51,421 nt of DNA from Candidatus Mcinerneyibacterium aminivorans (GTDB lineage Bacteria > Macinerneyibacteriota > Macinerneyibacteria > Macinerneyibacteriales > Macinerneyibacteriaceae): contig VSIX01000035.1 of assembly GCA_008086245.1 (NCBI GenBank), positions 1 through 51,421 of the forward strand, read 5' to 3'. Positions 23,101-33,603 of this stretch are shown here, one piece after another (position 1 is the first letter of the stretch; every line of letters starts with the position of its first letter). Below the pieces are notes generated by a model. That model saw nothing but the letters and a program-made list of their open reading frames with translations, did no database searches and had not been told where the DNA came from. The translations under genes were made by a program, and so were the position numbers.

Positions 23101-24404
23101 CTATCTAAATTATATTCTTTTATTTTTCGCTGTAAAGTATTTCTATGTATGTTTAATATTTTTGCAGCTTCAGTTTTATTATTATCTGTTTTTTTTAGAA
23201 TTTTTCTAATATATTTTTTTTCAAGCTCATCAAGAGTTAACTCTGTATTATTAAGTTTAATTATATTTTCTGAAAATAAATTATTAAGTATATTTTTATT
23301 ACCACTAATAACCAGATTTATTATTGTATTCTCTAGTTCTCTTACATTTCCAGGCCAGTTATAATTTTTTAATTGTTCTATTTCATTATCAGCTAAGTTA
23401 ATATCTGTACCATATTTTTTATTATATTTCTTTAAAAAATAATCAACAAGGATATCAATATCTTCTTTTCTTTTTCTAAGAGGTGGTATTTCAATAGGAA
23501 AGACATTAATTCTGTATAATAAGTCTTCTCTAAAGTTGCCTTTATTTACTTCTTCCTGAATTTTCCTGTTTGTAGTAGTGATAAATTTTATATCAAGTTT
23601 TTTTGATCTATGTTCACCCACCCGGGTGATTTCTTTATTTTCAATTACTCTCAGCAATTTCACCTGTAAATTTAATGGAATTTCGGTAATTTCATCAATT
23701 AATATTGAACCACCGTCAGCATATTCAAACTTCCCTTTATAATCTTCTTCAGCACCTGTAAAAGCTCCTTTCCTGTATCCGAAAAGTTCTGATTCAATAA
23801 GATTTTCGGGAATTGCAGCACAAAATACTTTGACCAAAACAGAATTTTTTCTGTTACTGTTGTTATGAATATATTCAGCTACCAGTTCTTTACCTGTTCC
23901 ACTTTCTCCATGTATCAATACAGTTACATCATTTTGGGAAGCGTTATCAGCCTTATTGATTACTTCTTTCATTTTGTCAGATTTATAAATCAATTCCGGT
24001 TTTTCCAGATTACTTTTAAAACTTTCAACCTGATTTTCTAAATCATTTTTGGTTTTGATTTTATCGATAATTAATTTTAATTCATCAAAATTTAAGGGTT
24101 TGTTTATATAATCATAGGCACCTTTTTTCATTGCAAAAACAGCATCATCAGTATTGCCATAAGCGGTAACAATAATAACATCGATATCTTTGTTAATTTC
24201 TTTTGCTTTGTTTAATACTATTAATCCATTAAGTTCTTCCAGCTTATAGTCAGAGATAATCAAATCCAAGTCAGCATTATTTTTTATTAACTCAATAGCT
24301 TTTTTACCACTAACAGTTTTGAATACTTCGTTTCCCAGGGATTCCACAAAATTTGATAAATATTTAAGCTGGGCTCTATCATCCTCAACTATTAATATTT
24401 TCAT
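23097..24404 (-). CDS. Sigma-54-dependent response regulator (PilR/NtrC type)
   Basis: The 435-residue protein has a receiver domain with phosphate acceptor D52, an AAA+ domain with Walker A GESGTGKE (166-173), GAFTGA (213-218), Walker B GSILIDE, the Arg-rich RINVFPIEIPPLRKRKEDI stretch, and a Fis-type HTH NKTEAAKILNIHRNTLQRKI at the C-terminus. Phosphorylated proteins of this class activate sigma-54 RNA polymerase. It overlaps the partner kinase by 20 bases and lies just upstream of pilM, the place PilR often occupies relative to pilus genes; its targets here are not shown. Confidence 0.92.
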   Translation of the reverse strand: MKILIVEDDRAQLKYLSNFVESLGNEVFKTVSGKKAIELIKNNADLDLIISDYKLEELNGLIVLNKAKEINKDIDVIIVTAYGNTDDAVFAMKKGAYDYINKPLNFDELKLIIDKIKTKNDLENQVESFKSNLEKPELIYKSDKMKEVINKADNASQNDVTVLIHGESGTGKELVAEYIHNNSNRKNSVLVKVFCAAIPENLIESELFGYRKGAFTGAEEDYKGKFEYADGGSILIDEITEIPLNLQVKLLRVIENKEITRVGEHRSKKLDIKFITTTNRKIQEEVNKGNFREDLLYRINVFPIEIPPLRKRKEDIDILVDYFLKKYNKKYGTDINLADNEIEQLKNYNWPGNVRELENTIINLVISGNKNILNNLFSENIIKLNNTELTLDELEKKYIRKILKKTDNNKTEAAKILNIHRNTLQRKIKEYNLDS

Positions 24405-25980
24405 AATATTTAAAGATCAACCTCACTTTTGTATAATTATTTTGTTCAGATTCAATTTCAAAATCTGCTCCATGCATTTGCATTAGGAATTTAACAATGA
24501 ACAAACCCCATCCAGAATCCTCATCTTTTTTACTATAGCCCTTTTCAAGAATTCTTAACATTTCATTTTTATTTAGGCCTTTACCAAAATCCTTTATTTC
24601 TAAAATTACTTTCTCAGAATCAATATACTCTTCAAATATAATTTTATCATTTTCTGATAGATTTTCATAACAATTTTTGAAAATATTTGATAATATAATA
24701 TTTAATTTATCTTTATCAAAAAGTAATTTGACATTTTTCTCAATATTGTATTCGAAAATAATATTTTTATTATTAAATAATTTTCTCCATTTAGCAATAA
24801 TATTCTCTAAAAATTCTTTTAAATTAAAAAACTCGTTATCGTATTTTATTAAATTTAAAAGATTGTTAATGATATAATTAATTTTATGGATTTCTTCTTC
24901 TATATCATTCCACATTTCAGATTCATTATATTTCTTCCTCAATGTTTGGAGTATCATTGATATTACATTTAAAGGATTTTTTATTTCATGAGCAAGTGTT
25001 GATGAAATATATTCAATTGATGATTTTAACTTTTTATCTTCATTTTTTACTATACTGTTAATTTTTTTAAAAATAATAACATTTTCATAGTTTTCTTTCC
25101 ATTTAAAAGATGTATATACAATATCTGCAAAAAAAGGCTCACCATTTATTGTTGCTATTTTATAGGCAGAAAAAAGCTGATTTTTTCTTTTGGATTCCGA
25201 TGTTATAAAGCTAAACAGATCTAGGATATTAATATCATTATTTTTAGAAATGTTTAATTCTTTTCTTGCTTCATCATTTATAAGAGTAATTTCTCCCTTA
25301 TTATTAAATAATATAAAGCCTAATTTCATATTATTTATTACAAACTTGAGTAAATCGATATCTCTCAATATTCGGTCTTTCATTTTTTTGAAGTTATCTA
25401 CAAGTTCATTAACCTCTTTACTGCCTTCAATATCAATATCAAGATGGAATTGTCCGTTTGATATTTCCTGCGTGTTCCTTTTAAGCTTATTAATGGGATT
25501 AATTATAAGTAAATAAGTTATATATATAAAAATAAGGGAGAACAGAAAAATTATTGAATAATAGATTAATAAATTATTAATAAGCATATTTGACCAGTAA
25601 TTTTCAGGTATTTCCTTGCTAACCACGATTTTATTATCGTTAATGTTGGTTAATATATATAGTTTGTTATTTATATAAAGCTTTTTTTTGTTATCAATTT
25701 CTCTTATATTATTTTTTAAATTTATATCAATTTTTCCTACAAACTCATCCTTATTAACAATATAAATGCTATCAAAAATACCTGTAGCCGCCATTTTTTC
25801 ATAATTTTTCTTTAACTCTTCTTGTGACTGGGTTAATGTATTTAAGTAATTAATATTTGACTTTAAGTGATTTTCTAATTGCCAGTAAGTATAGTTATTT
25901 ACGGCTGAAAAGGAAAACTTTCCAAGCAAAATAAAAACAATTATAAAAACCAATATGACTGCAAATATTCTCTTTTTCAT
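24385..25980 (-). CDS. Membrane sensor histidine kinase
   Basis: The 531-residue protein has two membrane helices (about 5-27 and 138-162) enclosing an extracytoplasmic sensor of about 110 residues, a HAMP linker (INPINKLKRNTQEISNGQF), a PAS-like segment (VINNMKLGFILFNNKGEITLIN), HisKA with H331 in AHEIKNPL, and a HATPase domain with the N box (NIFKNCYENL), DFGKGLN and GWGLFIVKFLMQMHG. It is intact and overlaps the regulator gene. The sensor resembles none I recognise. It is a PilS/AtoS/ZraS-like kinase by layout. Confidence 0.9.
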   Translation of the reverse strand: MKKRIFAVILVFIIVFILLGKFSFSAVNNYTYWQLENHLKSNINYLNTLTQSQEELKKNYEKMAATGIFDSIYIVNKDEFVGKIDINLKNNIREIDNKKKLYINNKLYILTNINDNKIVVSKEIPENYWSNMLINNLLIYYSIIFLFSLIFIYITYLLIINPINKLKRNTQEISNGQFHLDIDIEGSKEVNELVDNFKKMKDRILRDIDLLKFVINNMKLGFILFNNKGEITLINDEARKELNISKNNDINILDLFSFITSESKRKNQLFSAYKIATINGEPFFADIVYTSFKWKENYENVIIFKKINSIVKNEDKKLKSSIEYISSTLAHEIKNPLNVISMILQTLRKKYNESEMWNDIEEEIHKINYIINNLLNLIKYDNEFFNLKEFLENIIAKWRKLFNNKNIIFEYNIEKNVKLLFDKDKLNIILSNIFKNCYENLSENDKIIFEEYIDSEKVILEIKDFGKGLNKNEMLRILEKGYSKKDEDSGWGLFIVKFLMQMHGADFEIESEQNNYTKVRLIFKYYENINS

Positions 25981-25982
25981 AA

Positions 25983-28610
25983 TTATCTAACTTTGCTAAA
26001 TTTTAAGTATCTGGTTGTATCTCCAGCATTAAAAAATAATATATAAGTTCCTATCTTAAGACTTTTAATATCAATTTTTATAATATTATCTCCAGAGAGT
26101 AATTCATGATTCATTTTCATCGAACTATTCATTGATTCATCATAAATTTTTATTTCACAGCTATTCAAACTTTTAGAATTATTATAATTTATCTTAATAT
26201 AATCTTGAGAAGTTGGATTTGGATATAAGAAAAGCTTTTCTTTAGCAACTTTTATATCTTTAAGGTTAAATTCCTTTAAATAATTATTTTCTCTTAAAAT
26301 ATTATAGCTATTTTTATATATTGAATAATAATATTGATCATTGCCATATATTATTGAATTATCGGATACTTTAGTATAATTTATATTGCTTCCAGCAATT
26401 TCTTTTTCATTATTTTCTGAAATATTGTATAACATAACATTTTCTCCTAAAACAAGTAAAAATATTGTTTCATTTTCTAAAATTAAATTAAAATCTTTTA
26501 TATTATTATTTGTAATGTATTTTTTTTCAATTTCACCTTTTATATTTGCAATTATCAATTTATTATTTGATTTAATTATAAATTCATCTGTATTATCATT
26601 ATCATAATCAATAACAATATAATCATCCACATCATCAGAAAATGAAAACAACCTTTTATCATCTCCTTTTTTATAGTGGTAGAATACATTATCTTTTAGA
26701 TAAAAAAGATTTTCATTTTTAATAAAATAATCATGGATATTATTTTCATAAAAACTATTATTTTTATATAAAATATTATCTTTTATATAATAATAATTAT
26801 CCAGTATGAAAAAAGATTCAATTTTTTTATTATAATTCTTAATGAAATTTATTTGATCTATATTGTATTTATATATATTTGAATTATCATTTTTATCCCA
26901 TATGATTAAATACTGGAAATTACTAATAACATGGGTGCTTTCGGTATTGAAAGAATTTACTAAATTAATATTATTATTAGAATATTTATAAATCCCATAA
27001 TTTGTTATTATAAAATTGTTTTTTAATTCTAATATTTCTTCATTTTCAAATTTCTTAATTAATTCTTTATCGTGCTTATAAAGGTAAAAATCTTTATCCT
27101 TAGACTTTACATAAAATTTATTATTAATCATATTAATATTATCATTTTTTAATGGAAAATAGTTTAATCTATAATTTTTTAAAGTCAGACTCATATAATT
27201 CTCATTTTGATTAATATTTTTTATATTTATTAAAGATTTTTTATTATCATAGGTATTAGTATTGGGATGTGTTTTTTCGGTAAAATAAGCATTGTTTTTA
27301 AATAAATCATACAGATCACCAAAAGACCCGGTTAAACCCAGCCGCTTATTTAAATCGTTTAACCCATCTGCTTCTTCTATATCAATCCCTTTTTTATCTT
27401 TTCCCATAATTAATGGGTGATCGTATTCTCTTAGGTATCCTATTAGTTTTTTATTTAAATGATATATTAATAAACCAGACCTATTGGATTTATAATTATC
27501 TTCCAGGATATGGTATTTTTGGCTATCAATAATTTCATTTTCTTTAAAATCATATCTATATAAGTAGAATTCTATACCGGATTCATATTTGTTATCAATA
27601 TTTTTAAATTCAATAATAAACTCATCATCTTCCTGTGCAATTACTTTATAACAACCATTGCTGTGTAAATTATATGTTCCATTTTTTTCAAGAGGAACAA
27701 TATCATCTATCCATCCCATGTTGTATTTTTGAAATCCTAAAGGATGGGAAGGGATATAGCCGGAAAAGTTGATCCATCCCCAGCCCATTAATCCCCAGAA
27801 ACCTACTCCACTTGTTTCCTGAGTTCCATCATAAAGATGGTCCATACCCAGAAAGGTGCCAAATGTAAAAGCAGCGGGACCAAGTAAACCCTGTGGATAT
27901 TCGTTTTCGCTTATATCCTGACTTTCGAATTCGGGTAAAATCATCACACCATCATTTTTTATACCAAATTCCTCCTTAAAATTATACGATTCTATTCCAT
28001 AATCTGATAAATCATTTGAGGTAACAGAACCGGATATTATATCATTAGGAGTATCCCCCTTTAGGTCAAATTCTTCTCCATAACCGGCATGTAAAATTAT
28101 TATAAAATCATAATTCTCAAGTTCATATGAATTACTTGCATTTATATATTTATTTAGAGTATCTATAGCTAATTTTCCCAGGTTATCATTTAAACCGTAA
28201 TATGACATAGATCTTTCAAGTTTTATAATACTGCTTATATCAATATTTTCTATATTAAATTTACCATTAGAAATCTCTGAAAAATATTCTTTTATATCAT
28301 AGTAGATAAAAGCTTTATTGGCCGTATTCCGTTTCAGGATAAAATTTGATTCTTTTTCTACTTTATCGAATAATGTAAAGTAATCATATTTCATATCTTC
28401 AACTTGATCAATCCTTCTTAATTTAAATAAACCATTACCAGTGGTTTTATTATTATTATCTTTCAAAAATTCTGTTCTTATAACAAGTATATCAAAATTT
28501 CCTACCCAGTTTTGTGCAGAATTTTTAGCTGTATGTAGGGATTTATAAGGTTGTGCATTTGATACAAATACAATATTTATAATTATTAGTATTTTAATCA
28601 ATAATTTCAT
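25983..28610 (-). CDS. Secreted M6-peptidase-like protein with lost zinc site and sorting-domain tail
   Basis: The 875-residue protein has a signal peptide (residues 1-19, ending SNA), then a region matching M6 (immune inhibitor A-type) peptidases: SNGKFNIENI, YDFIIILHAGYGEEF, and the segment 246-261 leading into GFWGLMGWGW and LGFQKYNMGWID. In active enzymes the equivalent segment contains HEFGH and a later Asp/Glu ligand; here it reads FTFGTFLGMDHLYD, so both zinc histidines and the catalytic Glu are absent. Residues 470-790 are repetitive Asn/Tyr-rich strands, perhaps a beta-propeller. The last 83 residues begin LFLYPNPTSQ and end with a lone basic tail, the pattern of T9SS C-terminal sorting domains. 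It sits between two sigma-54 two-component systems, overlapping the preceding regulator by 17 bases. I infer a secreted binding or sensing role rather than proteolysis. Confidence 0.75.
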   Translation of the reverse strand: MKLLIKILIIINIVFVSNAQPYKSLHTAKNSAQNWVGNFDILVIRTEFLKDNNNKTTGNGLFKLRRIDQVEDMKYDYFTLFDKVEKESNFILKRNTANKAFIYYDIKEYFSEISNGKFNIENIDISSIIKLERSMSYYGLNDNLGKLAIDTLNKYINASNSYELENYDFIIILHAGYGEEFDLKGDTPNDIISGSVTSNDLSDYGIESYNFKEEFGIKNDGVMILPEFESQDISENEYPQGLLGPAAFTFGTFLGMDHLYDGTQETSGVGFWGLMGWGWINFSGYIPSHPLGFQKYNMGWIDDIVPLEKNGTYNLHSNGCYKVIAQEDDEFIIEFKNIDNKYESGIEFYLYRYDFKENEIIDSQKYHILEDNYKSNRSGLLIYHLNKKLIGYLREYDHPLIMGKDKKGIDIEEADGLNDLNKRLGLTGSFGDLYDLFKNNAYFTEKTHPNTNTYDNKKSLINIKNINQNENYMSLTLKNYRLNYFPLKNDNINMINNKFYVKSKDKDFYLYKHDKELIKKFENEEILELKNNFIITNYGIYKYSNNNINLVNSFNTESTHVISNFQYLIIWDKNDNSNIYKYNIDQINFIKNYNKKIESFFILDNYYYIKDNILYKNNSFYENNIHDYFIKNENLFYLKDNVFYHYKKGDDKRLFSFSDDVDDYIVIDYDNDNTDEFIIKSNNKLIIANIKGEIEKKYITNNNIKDFNLILENETIFLLVLGENVMLYNISENNEKEIAGSNINYTKVSDNSIIYGNDQYYYSIYKNSYNILRENNYLKEFNLKDIKVAKEKLFLYPNPTSQDYIKINYNNSKSLNSCEIKIYDESMNSSMKMNHELLSGDNIIKIDIKSLKIGTYILFFNAGDTTRYLKFSKVR

Positions 28611-29883
28611 GTTTTTTCAGCCTTTCTACAATTTTATCCCTTGATATAGATAGTATATTTACCATCTTATTTATATCTCCATTTGTGAGATTATAAATCT
28701 TACTTAGTATATCAATTTCTTTTTGCTTCAAAACTTCATTGAAATCTATTTTTGTATCATTAATTATATGTTCATTATCATAATATAAATATTTTCCATC
28801 GGAAAGAATCATTAATTTTTCTATAAAATTTTTAAGTTCTCGTACATTCCCCTTCCAGATATAATTTTTTAAAAATTTTTTTAAGTCATCATGGAGCAAT
28901 TTCTGTTCAATATCATATTTTTTACTGAAATAATCAATATAATAATTTGCTAGAGGTATTATATCATCTTTTCTTTTTCTAAGAGGCGGTATTTCTATCT
29001 CATATGAATTGATTCTAAAAAATAAATCTTTCCTGAATTTATTGTTATTTACCAATCTTTCAATTTTTTGATTAGTTGCTGATATAATTCTGAAATCAGA
29101 TTTTATGCCTTTTTTCCCACCCAGCCGATAAAATTTTTTATCTTCGAGAACTCTTAATAGAGCTACCTGACTTCGTATATTTAATTCACATATTTCATCT
29201 AAAAAAAGTATCCCTCCATCAACCTTTTCAAATATTCCTTTTTTTTGTTCTGAAGCTCCTGTAAAAGCTCCTTTTTCATATCCAAACATTTCTGATTCAA
29301 AAAGAGGTTCGGGAATTGCACCGCAATTAATAGGATAGAATTTGTCGTCACTTCTATCTGATATTTTGGAAATATATTTAGCAATTTCTTCCTTTCCTAC
29401 TCCACTTTCCCCTTTTAAAAGGATATTAATATCTTTTTTAGCTACACGATTAGTTTCTTCCATGATCTTTATCATTTTTTTATCTTCAACAACCAGGTTG
29501 TTGTAATTCTTTTTTGAAATATGTTTTTGCTTGTCCAATATATTTAAGATTTTATCTTTAATCGATTTTTCATTTCCGTTTTTTTCAAGAAAATCTACTG
29601 CTCCTATTTTCATAGAATCAACTGCAATGGATACATTGCCATGGGCGGTTAACATTAATACCGGTATATTAGGATGTTTTGTTTTTATTTCTTTTAAATA
29701 ATCAATACCATTTTTTTGGGGCATTTTTATATCCAAAATGATCAAATTAATATTTTCCTGTTTTAATTTACTGTCGGCCTTTTTTGTATTTTCTGCACCA
29801 TAAAAATTATAGCCGAGATCTTCTATAATCATCTTTAATACTTTTCTAATATTTTTTTCATCATCAACAACAAGTATATTCAT
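28594..29883 (-). CDS. Sigma-54-dependent response regulator (NtrX/NtrC type)
   Basis: The 429-residue protein has a receiver domain with D51 (LIILDIKMPQKNG), Walker A GESGVGKE, GAFTGA (205-210), Walker B GGILFLDE, the sensor ISATNQ and a FFRINSYEIEIPPLRKRKDDI stretch. The C-terminal Fis-like helix-turn-helix (NGDINKMVNILSISRDKIVERL) is less canonical than in the other regulator and may read a different site. The ATG overlaps the stop of the giant kinase gene (ATGA), showing they are partners. Confidence 0.9.
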   Translation of the reverse strand: MNILVVDDEKNIRKVLKMIIEDLGYNFYGAENTKKADSKLKQENINLIILDIKMPQKNGIDYLKEIKTKHPNIPVLMLTAHGNVSIAVDSMKIGAVDFLEKNGNEKSIKDKILNILDKQKHISKKNYNNLVVEDKKMIKIMEETNRVAKKDINILLKGESGVGKEEIAKYISKISDRSDDKFYPINCGAIPEPLFESEMFGYEKGAFTGASEQKKGIFEKVDGGILFLDEICELNIRSQVALLRVLEDKKFYRLGGKKGIKSDFRIISATNQKIERLVNNNKFRKDLFFRINSYEIEIPPLRKRKDDIIPLANYYIDYFSKKYDIEQKLLHDDLKKFLKNYIWKGNVRELKNFIEKLMILSDGKYLYYDNEHIINDTKIDFNEVLKQKEIDILSKIYNLTNGDINKMVNILSISRDKIVERLKKHEIID

Positions 29884-32800
29884 TTTTTTCCTTTTATTTT
29901 AAACAAAAGGTAAACATCAATACCGGCATTTTTCCTATTAAGTACAAATACTTCTCCTTCATATTGATTCATATATTTTTTTACCAGATATAATCCCAAT
30001 CCGGAACCTTCTTTTTTATTTGAAAAATATGGTTCAAATATTCTATCAAGTATCTCTTTATCAATTCCCCCAGAATAATCCTTCATGTGAATAATTAAAT
30101 ACTTTTTATTACTGTCAAAATATTTAGTTGAATACCCTTTTACAAATTTATCATAATAAATATCTATTTCAATCTTTTTATTTTTCTCGGAGGCCTCTAA
30201 ACTGTTTTTTAATAGATTAACCAAAATTAAATCAAATTTATGCTTAGAAAAATATAAAACAGGCAAATTGCTACCTGTTTTTAATTCAATTGGATATTCA
30301 TTAAAATCTTTAATTATTTTCTTCACTCTCTTAACTGGATTTATCAGACTGATTTCTTTTTCTCCTTCATAGGAAAAATCCCTAAATCTATCAACTAAAT
30401 TCTCAATATTTTTTAGCTCTTCTTTAATTATGTTAAATAATTCCTTTAATTTTTTATTATTTTCACTTTCTTCAGTTATATCCACTAAATTTTCTATTCT
30501 ATTTACTGAAATATTAATTGGCATTAGTGGATTTTTAAGTTCATGAGCTATTTCCTGAGCCATTTGGAACCAGGAATCAAATTTGTTTTCTAATATTAAA
30601 TTAGTAATTTCAGAAATCATGAATATATAACCATATTTAAATTTTTTAATTACATATCTATAGACACGGCCCTTATCCCGTAATATTCCTGATTTTTCCA
30701 CCCTGAAATTTATATCATAGTCAAATAGTTTTGAAATATCTCTTTTTTTTATTTTCTTGTTGATGTTTTGTTTGATTTTTTCATTATATAAGTTAATTTT
30801 CAAATTTTTATTATATATAATTGCACCTATTGGCAGTGACTCGATAATATCATTAAGGAAATCCTGATTTTCTTTTAAATTATTTTTTAGAGCTTTAAGT
30901 CTTGATACCATACTTTTAAAATTTACTAATAATATTTTCATTTCCGGGATTATAGATTTTGATTTGATATTGTAATCAAACTTACCATAGCTTACTTTTT
31001 TTGTTGCAATAATTAAATCAACAATGGGATTCAAAAAATTCCTTGTTATATATAGTATGAATAAAATCAAAATAACAATTAATATAATATTAAAAAACAT
31101 AAAAAGATATAAATTATCAATAAATATTTCCTTATTTATTTTACTTAAATTAATGTTAATTTTAAAAATATTCTCCTTAAATTGAGTATTTTTAAAATAA
31201 TAGATGATTTTATTCTTTTTAAAATTATAATTTAAATATTCATTGTTCTGTTCTAATTTATTAAATATTTCGTTTGTCAAATAAGATTGTTTTAAATTTA
31301 CTTTAAAAACATCCTCATTATAGGATAGTACCCTTTTAGGACCTGAAAATATATACCAGTTTTTAATATCCTTATTGATAAAATTAATCAAATTCTGTTT
31401 TTCTCTTTCGTTAATATGCTCAACCTCTGATAATTTATATTTACCTTGTTCATTCAATTTAGATACTATTAATTTTTTTCTTTCTTTGATATCATTGGAT
31501 AGGTATGTTTTAATATCATCATAATAATTTTTTATAATTAAAATTGTACTAAAAATAAACGGTATAAAAACAAAAAGAATTAACAATAACAAGATCCTTT
31601 TTTTAAAATTTAATAATTTTTGAAAATTCAGCCTATTAACTGAAATTAAGATAATAAATATTATGAAAAATATTAGAATATCAATTAATAAATATTTTAT
31701 AAGAAAATAAAAATCACCCAATATATAATATATAAATCTGTTATTATCATTTCTAATAATTTGTTTTTTATAATTTTTTAAATCATAACTCTTATTAAAT
31801 GAACTGTATACAGATTGAGAATTTTTGAAATGTTCAAAATATATCGAGGGCATATTATTATCAAGATTATAAAATGTATCAGAAATTCCTATAACAATTC
31901 TACCTAACTCATGATTGTTTTCTATTAATTTTCTTTTTGTTATATAATAATCTTCAAAATTATAAATTTTATTAGATGGTTTTTTTGAAAATTTTTCAAA
32001 AGCACAATTATACGCATAGGAACTATAAATTTCTCCCTCTTTATTTTCGAAATAAATAAAATTGGGATAATCTTTACTTGCTAAAGGGGTTTTTAACCAC
32101 TTAAAAAAAGCATAGTTTGTATCATCATAATGTGTATTATTTTTTAAGGACCAGAGCAAATTATTATCGTTCTCTAGAGTATTAAATGTCATATTTAATA
32201 CTTTATCGGGTTCTTTTTCAACCTTATTGATTGCTTCTAAAATAATATCATTATTATATAAAAAATATCGAGGAAATACTGAAATAAAAGCTAAAATTAA
32301 AAAATAAAGTAAATAATTAAAAATTCTAATTTGGGACAACTTTTTTTTAATAAGAAAGATTAAAAGAAACAGTGGAATGAGAAATAATAATAGCATGTAG
32401 AATTTTAGATATATATTTAATGCTATAGAAACAGCTATAAGAATATATAAATAATATTTATTAAACTTATCATATACATATAATGAAGCTATAAATATTA
32501 GAAAAATTGAAACGATTATATAAAAATAATTTATTTCAAGACTTCCTATTAAGTAATTAATTTTATAATTTGATGGAAGTAGGAATTTAAAAGAAAATAG
32601 TGTTAATGTTAAATAAAAAACAGTATTAATAAAAAAATTTAAAAAGCTAAAATTAAACAATTTCTCCGTATTTAGCTTATTAATGTTTATTAAAATTACA
32701 AAAAATATCAAAATTAGTGAGAATAAATAGATATTAATAAATAAATAATGTAAATTTATTAGAAACAATGAAAAAAACAGAAATAATATTTTCCTATCAT

Positions 32801-33602
32801 GATTATAAAAAATAAGGAAGAAATTAATTATTAAAATATTTAATATAAATATCCATGTGTATAAATTTTGCTTATAATGGGAAATCTCTTTAGGAATTAA
32901 TTTAATAATGGTTGAATTATTATATTTAAAAAAGAAATTTTGGTTTTCTTCATTATAAATATTATTTATATTTTCAAAATCGTGATAGTTTAAGTGCTCC
33001 TGGTTTATATAGAATTGACCAGGATTAAAATAAAAATTAATTGTGCAATCCGAATCACTTTCAAGGTCTTTGATAAACTGTGATTTATAACTATCCTGTC
33101 CGTATAAATTACATAAATAATGCCTGATAAAAATAGTTTTATCATTATCGGTAAATTTGAATCGAATATCGGCTTCATTATTATTTACTATTATTTTAGG
33201 ATTATTATCTATCCCTTTCTTTAAAAAACCGCTTATTCTTCCTGACCAATTTAATAATTTGTTGTTTTGATAAATATAATAACCTATGTCTGAATCTTCC
33301 GGGTAATCTTTGTTAATAATTTTTTTTCTGTTTTTATATACCCGTTCTTTCAACCTATCAATTTCATTTTTAATTTCCTTTTTTTCATTATATAGTTTCT
33401 TTTTGATATAGTTTTTATTTATATTAGTACTAAGAAAAAAAAGAATGAAGACATTGAATATTATTAAACTATAAATAATATATTTCTTTTTATAAAATAA
33501 AAAAAAGCTGGATATTATTATTATTAAAAAATAAATGAAAAAGGATCCTATGTATATATTTATAAAAGATAGAAATAATATTGTAAAAAAAGAGATTATC
33601 AT
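29880..33602 (-). CDS. Giant multi-sensor histidine kinase (NtrY-like)
   Basis: The 1240-residue protein, over twice usual kinase size, has two N-terminal helices and a large extracytoplasmic domain (about 60-245), a block of around eight helices (250-430), a second soluble region (about 435-635), further helices (640-700), a third sensor stretch to about 835, a helix and HAMP (about 870-920), a PAS-like segment (about 940-1000), HisKA with H1020 in AHELKNPLMPI, and an intact HATPase domain with NLLKNSLEAS, YSGGIDKE and GSGLGLYLVKKYM. AHE.KNPL.PI is the NtrY form. Two or more sensing modules in series suggest envelope surveillance; the signal is unknown. It forms a pair with the regulator directly after it. 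Confidence 0.85.
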   Translation of the reverse strand: MIISFFTILFLSFINIYIGSFFIYFLIIIISSFFLFYKKKYIIYSLIIFNVFILFFLSTNINKNYIKKKLYNEKKEIKNEIDRLKERVYKNRKKIINKDYPEDSDIGYYIYQNNKLLNWSGRISGFLKKGIDNNPKIIVNNNEADIRFKFTDNDKTIFIRHYLCNLYGQDSYKSQFIKDLESDSDCTINFYFNPGQFYINQEHLNYHDFENINNIYNEENQNFFFKYNNSTIIKLIPKEISHYKQNLYTWIFILNILIINFFLIFYNHDRKILFLFFSLFLINLHYLFINIYLFSLILIFFVILININKLNTEKLFNFSFLNFFINTVFYLTLTLFSFKFLLPSNYKINYLIGSLEINYFYIIVSIFLIFIASLYVYDKFNKYYLYILIAVSIALNIYLKFYMLLLFLIPLFLLIFLIKKKLSQIRIFNYLLYFLILAFISVFPRYFLYNNDIILEAINKVEKEPDKVLNMTFNTLENDNNLLWSLKNNTHYDDTNYAFFKWLKTPLASKDYPNFIYFENKEGEIYSSYAYNCAFEKFSKKPSNKIYNFEDYYITKRKLIENNHELGRIVIGISDTFYNLDNNMPSIYFEHFKNSQSVYSSFNKSYDLKNYKKQIIRNDNNRFIYYILGDFYFLIKYLLIDILIFFIIFIILISVNRLNFQKLLNFKKRILLLLILFVFIPFIFSTILIIKNYYDDIKTYLSNDIKERKKLIVSKLNEQGKYKLSEVEHINEREKQNLINFINKDIKNWYIFSGPKRVLSYNEDVFKVNLKQSYLTNEIFNKLEQNNEYLNYNFKKNKIIYYFKNTQFKENIFKININLSKINKEIFIDNLYLFMFFNIILIVILILFILYITRNFLNPIVDLIIATKKVSYGKFDYNIKSKSIIPEMKILLVNFKSMVSRLKALKNNLKENQDFLNDIIESLPIGAIIYNKNLKINLYNEKIKQNINKKIKKRDISKLFDYDINFRVEKSGILRDKGRVYRYVIKKFKYGYIFMISEITNLILENKFDSWFQMAQEIAHELKNPLMPINISVNRIENLVDITEESENNKKLKELFNIIKEELKNIENLVDRFRDFSYEGEKEISLINPVKRVKKIIKDFNEYPIELKTGSNLPVLYFSKHKFDLILVNLLKNSLEASEKNKKIEIDIYYDKFVKGYSTKYFDSNKKYLIIHMKDYSGGIDKEILDRIFEPYFSNKKEGSGLGLYLVKKYMNQYEGEVFVLNRKNAGIDVYLLFKIKGKK

Positions 33603-33603
33603 A

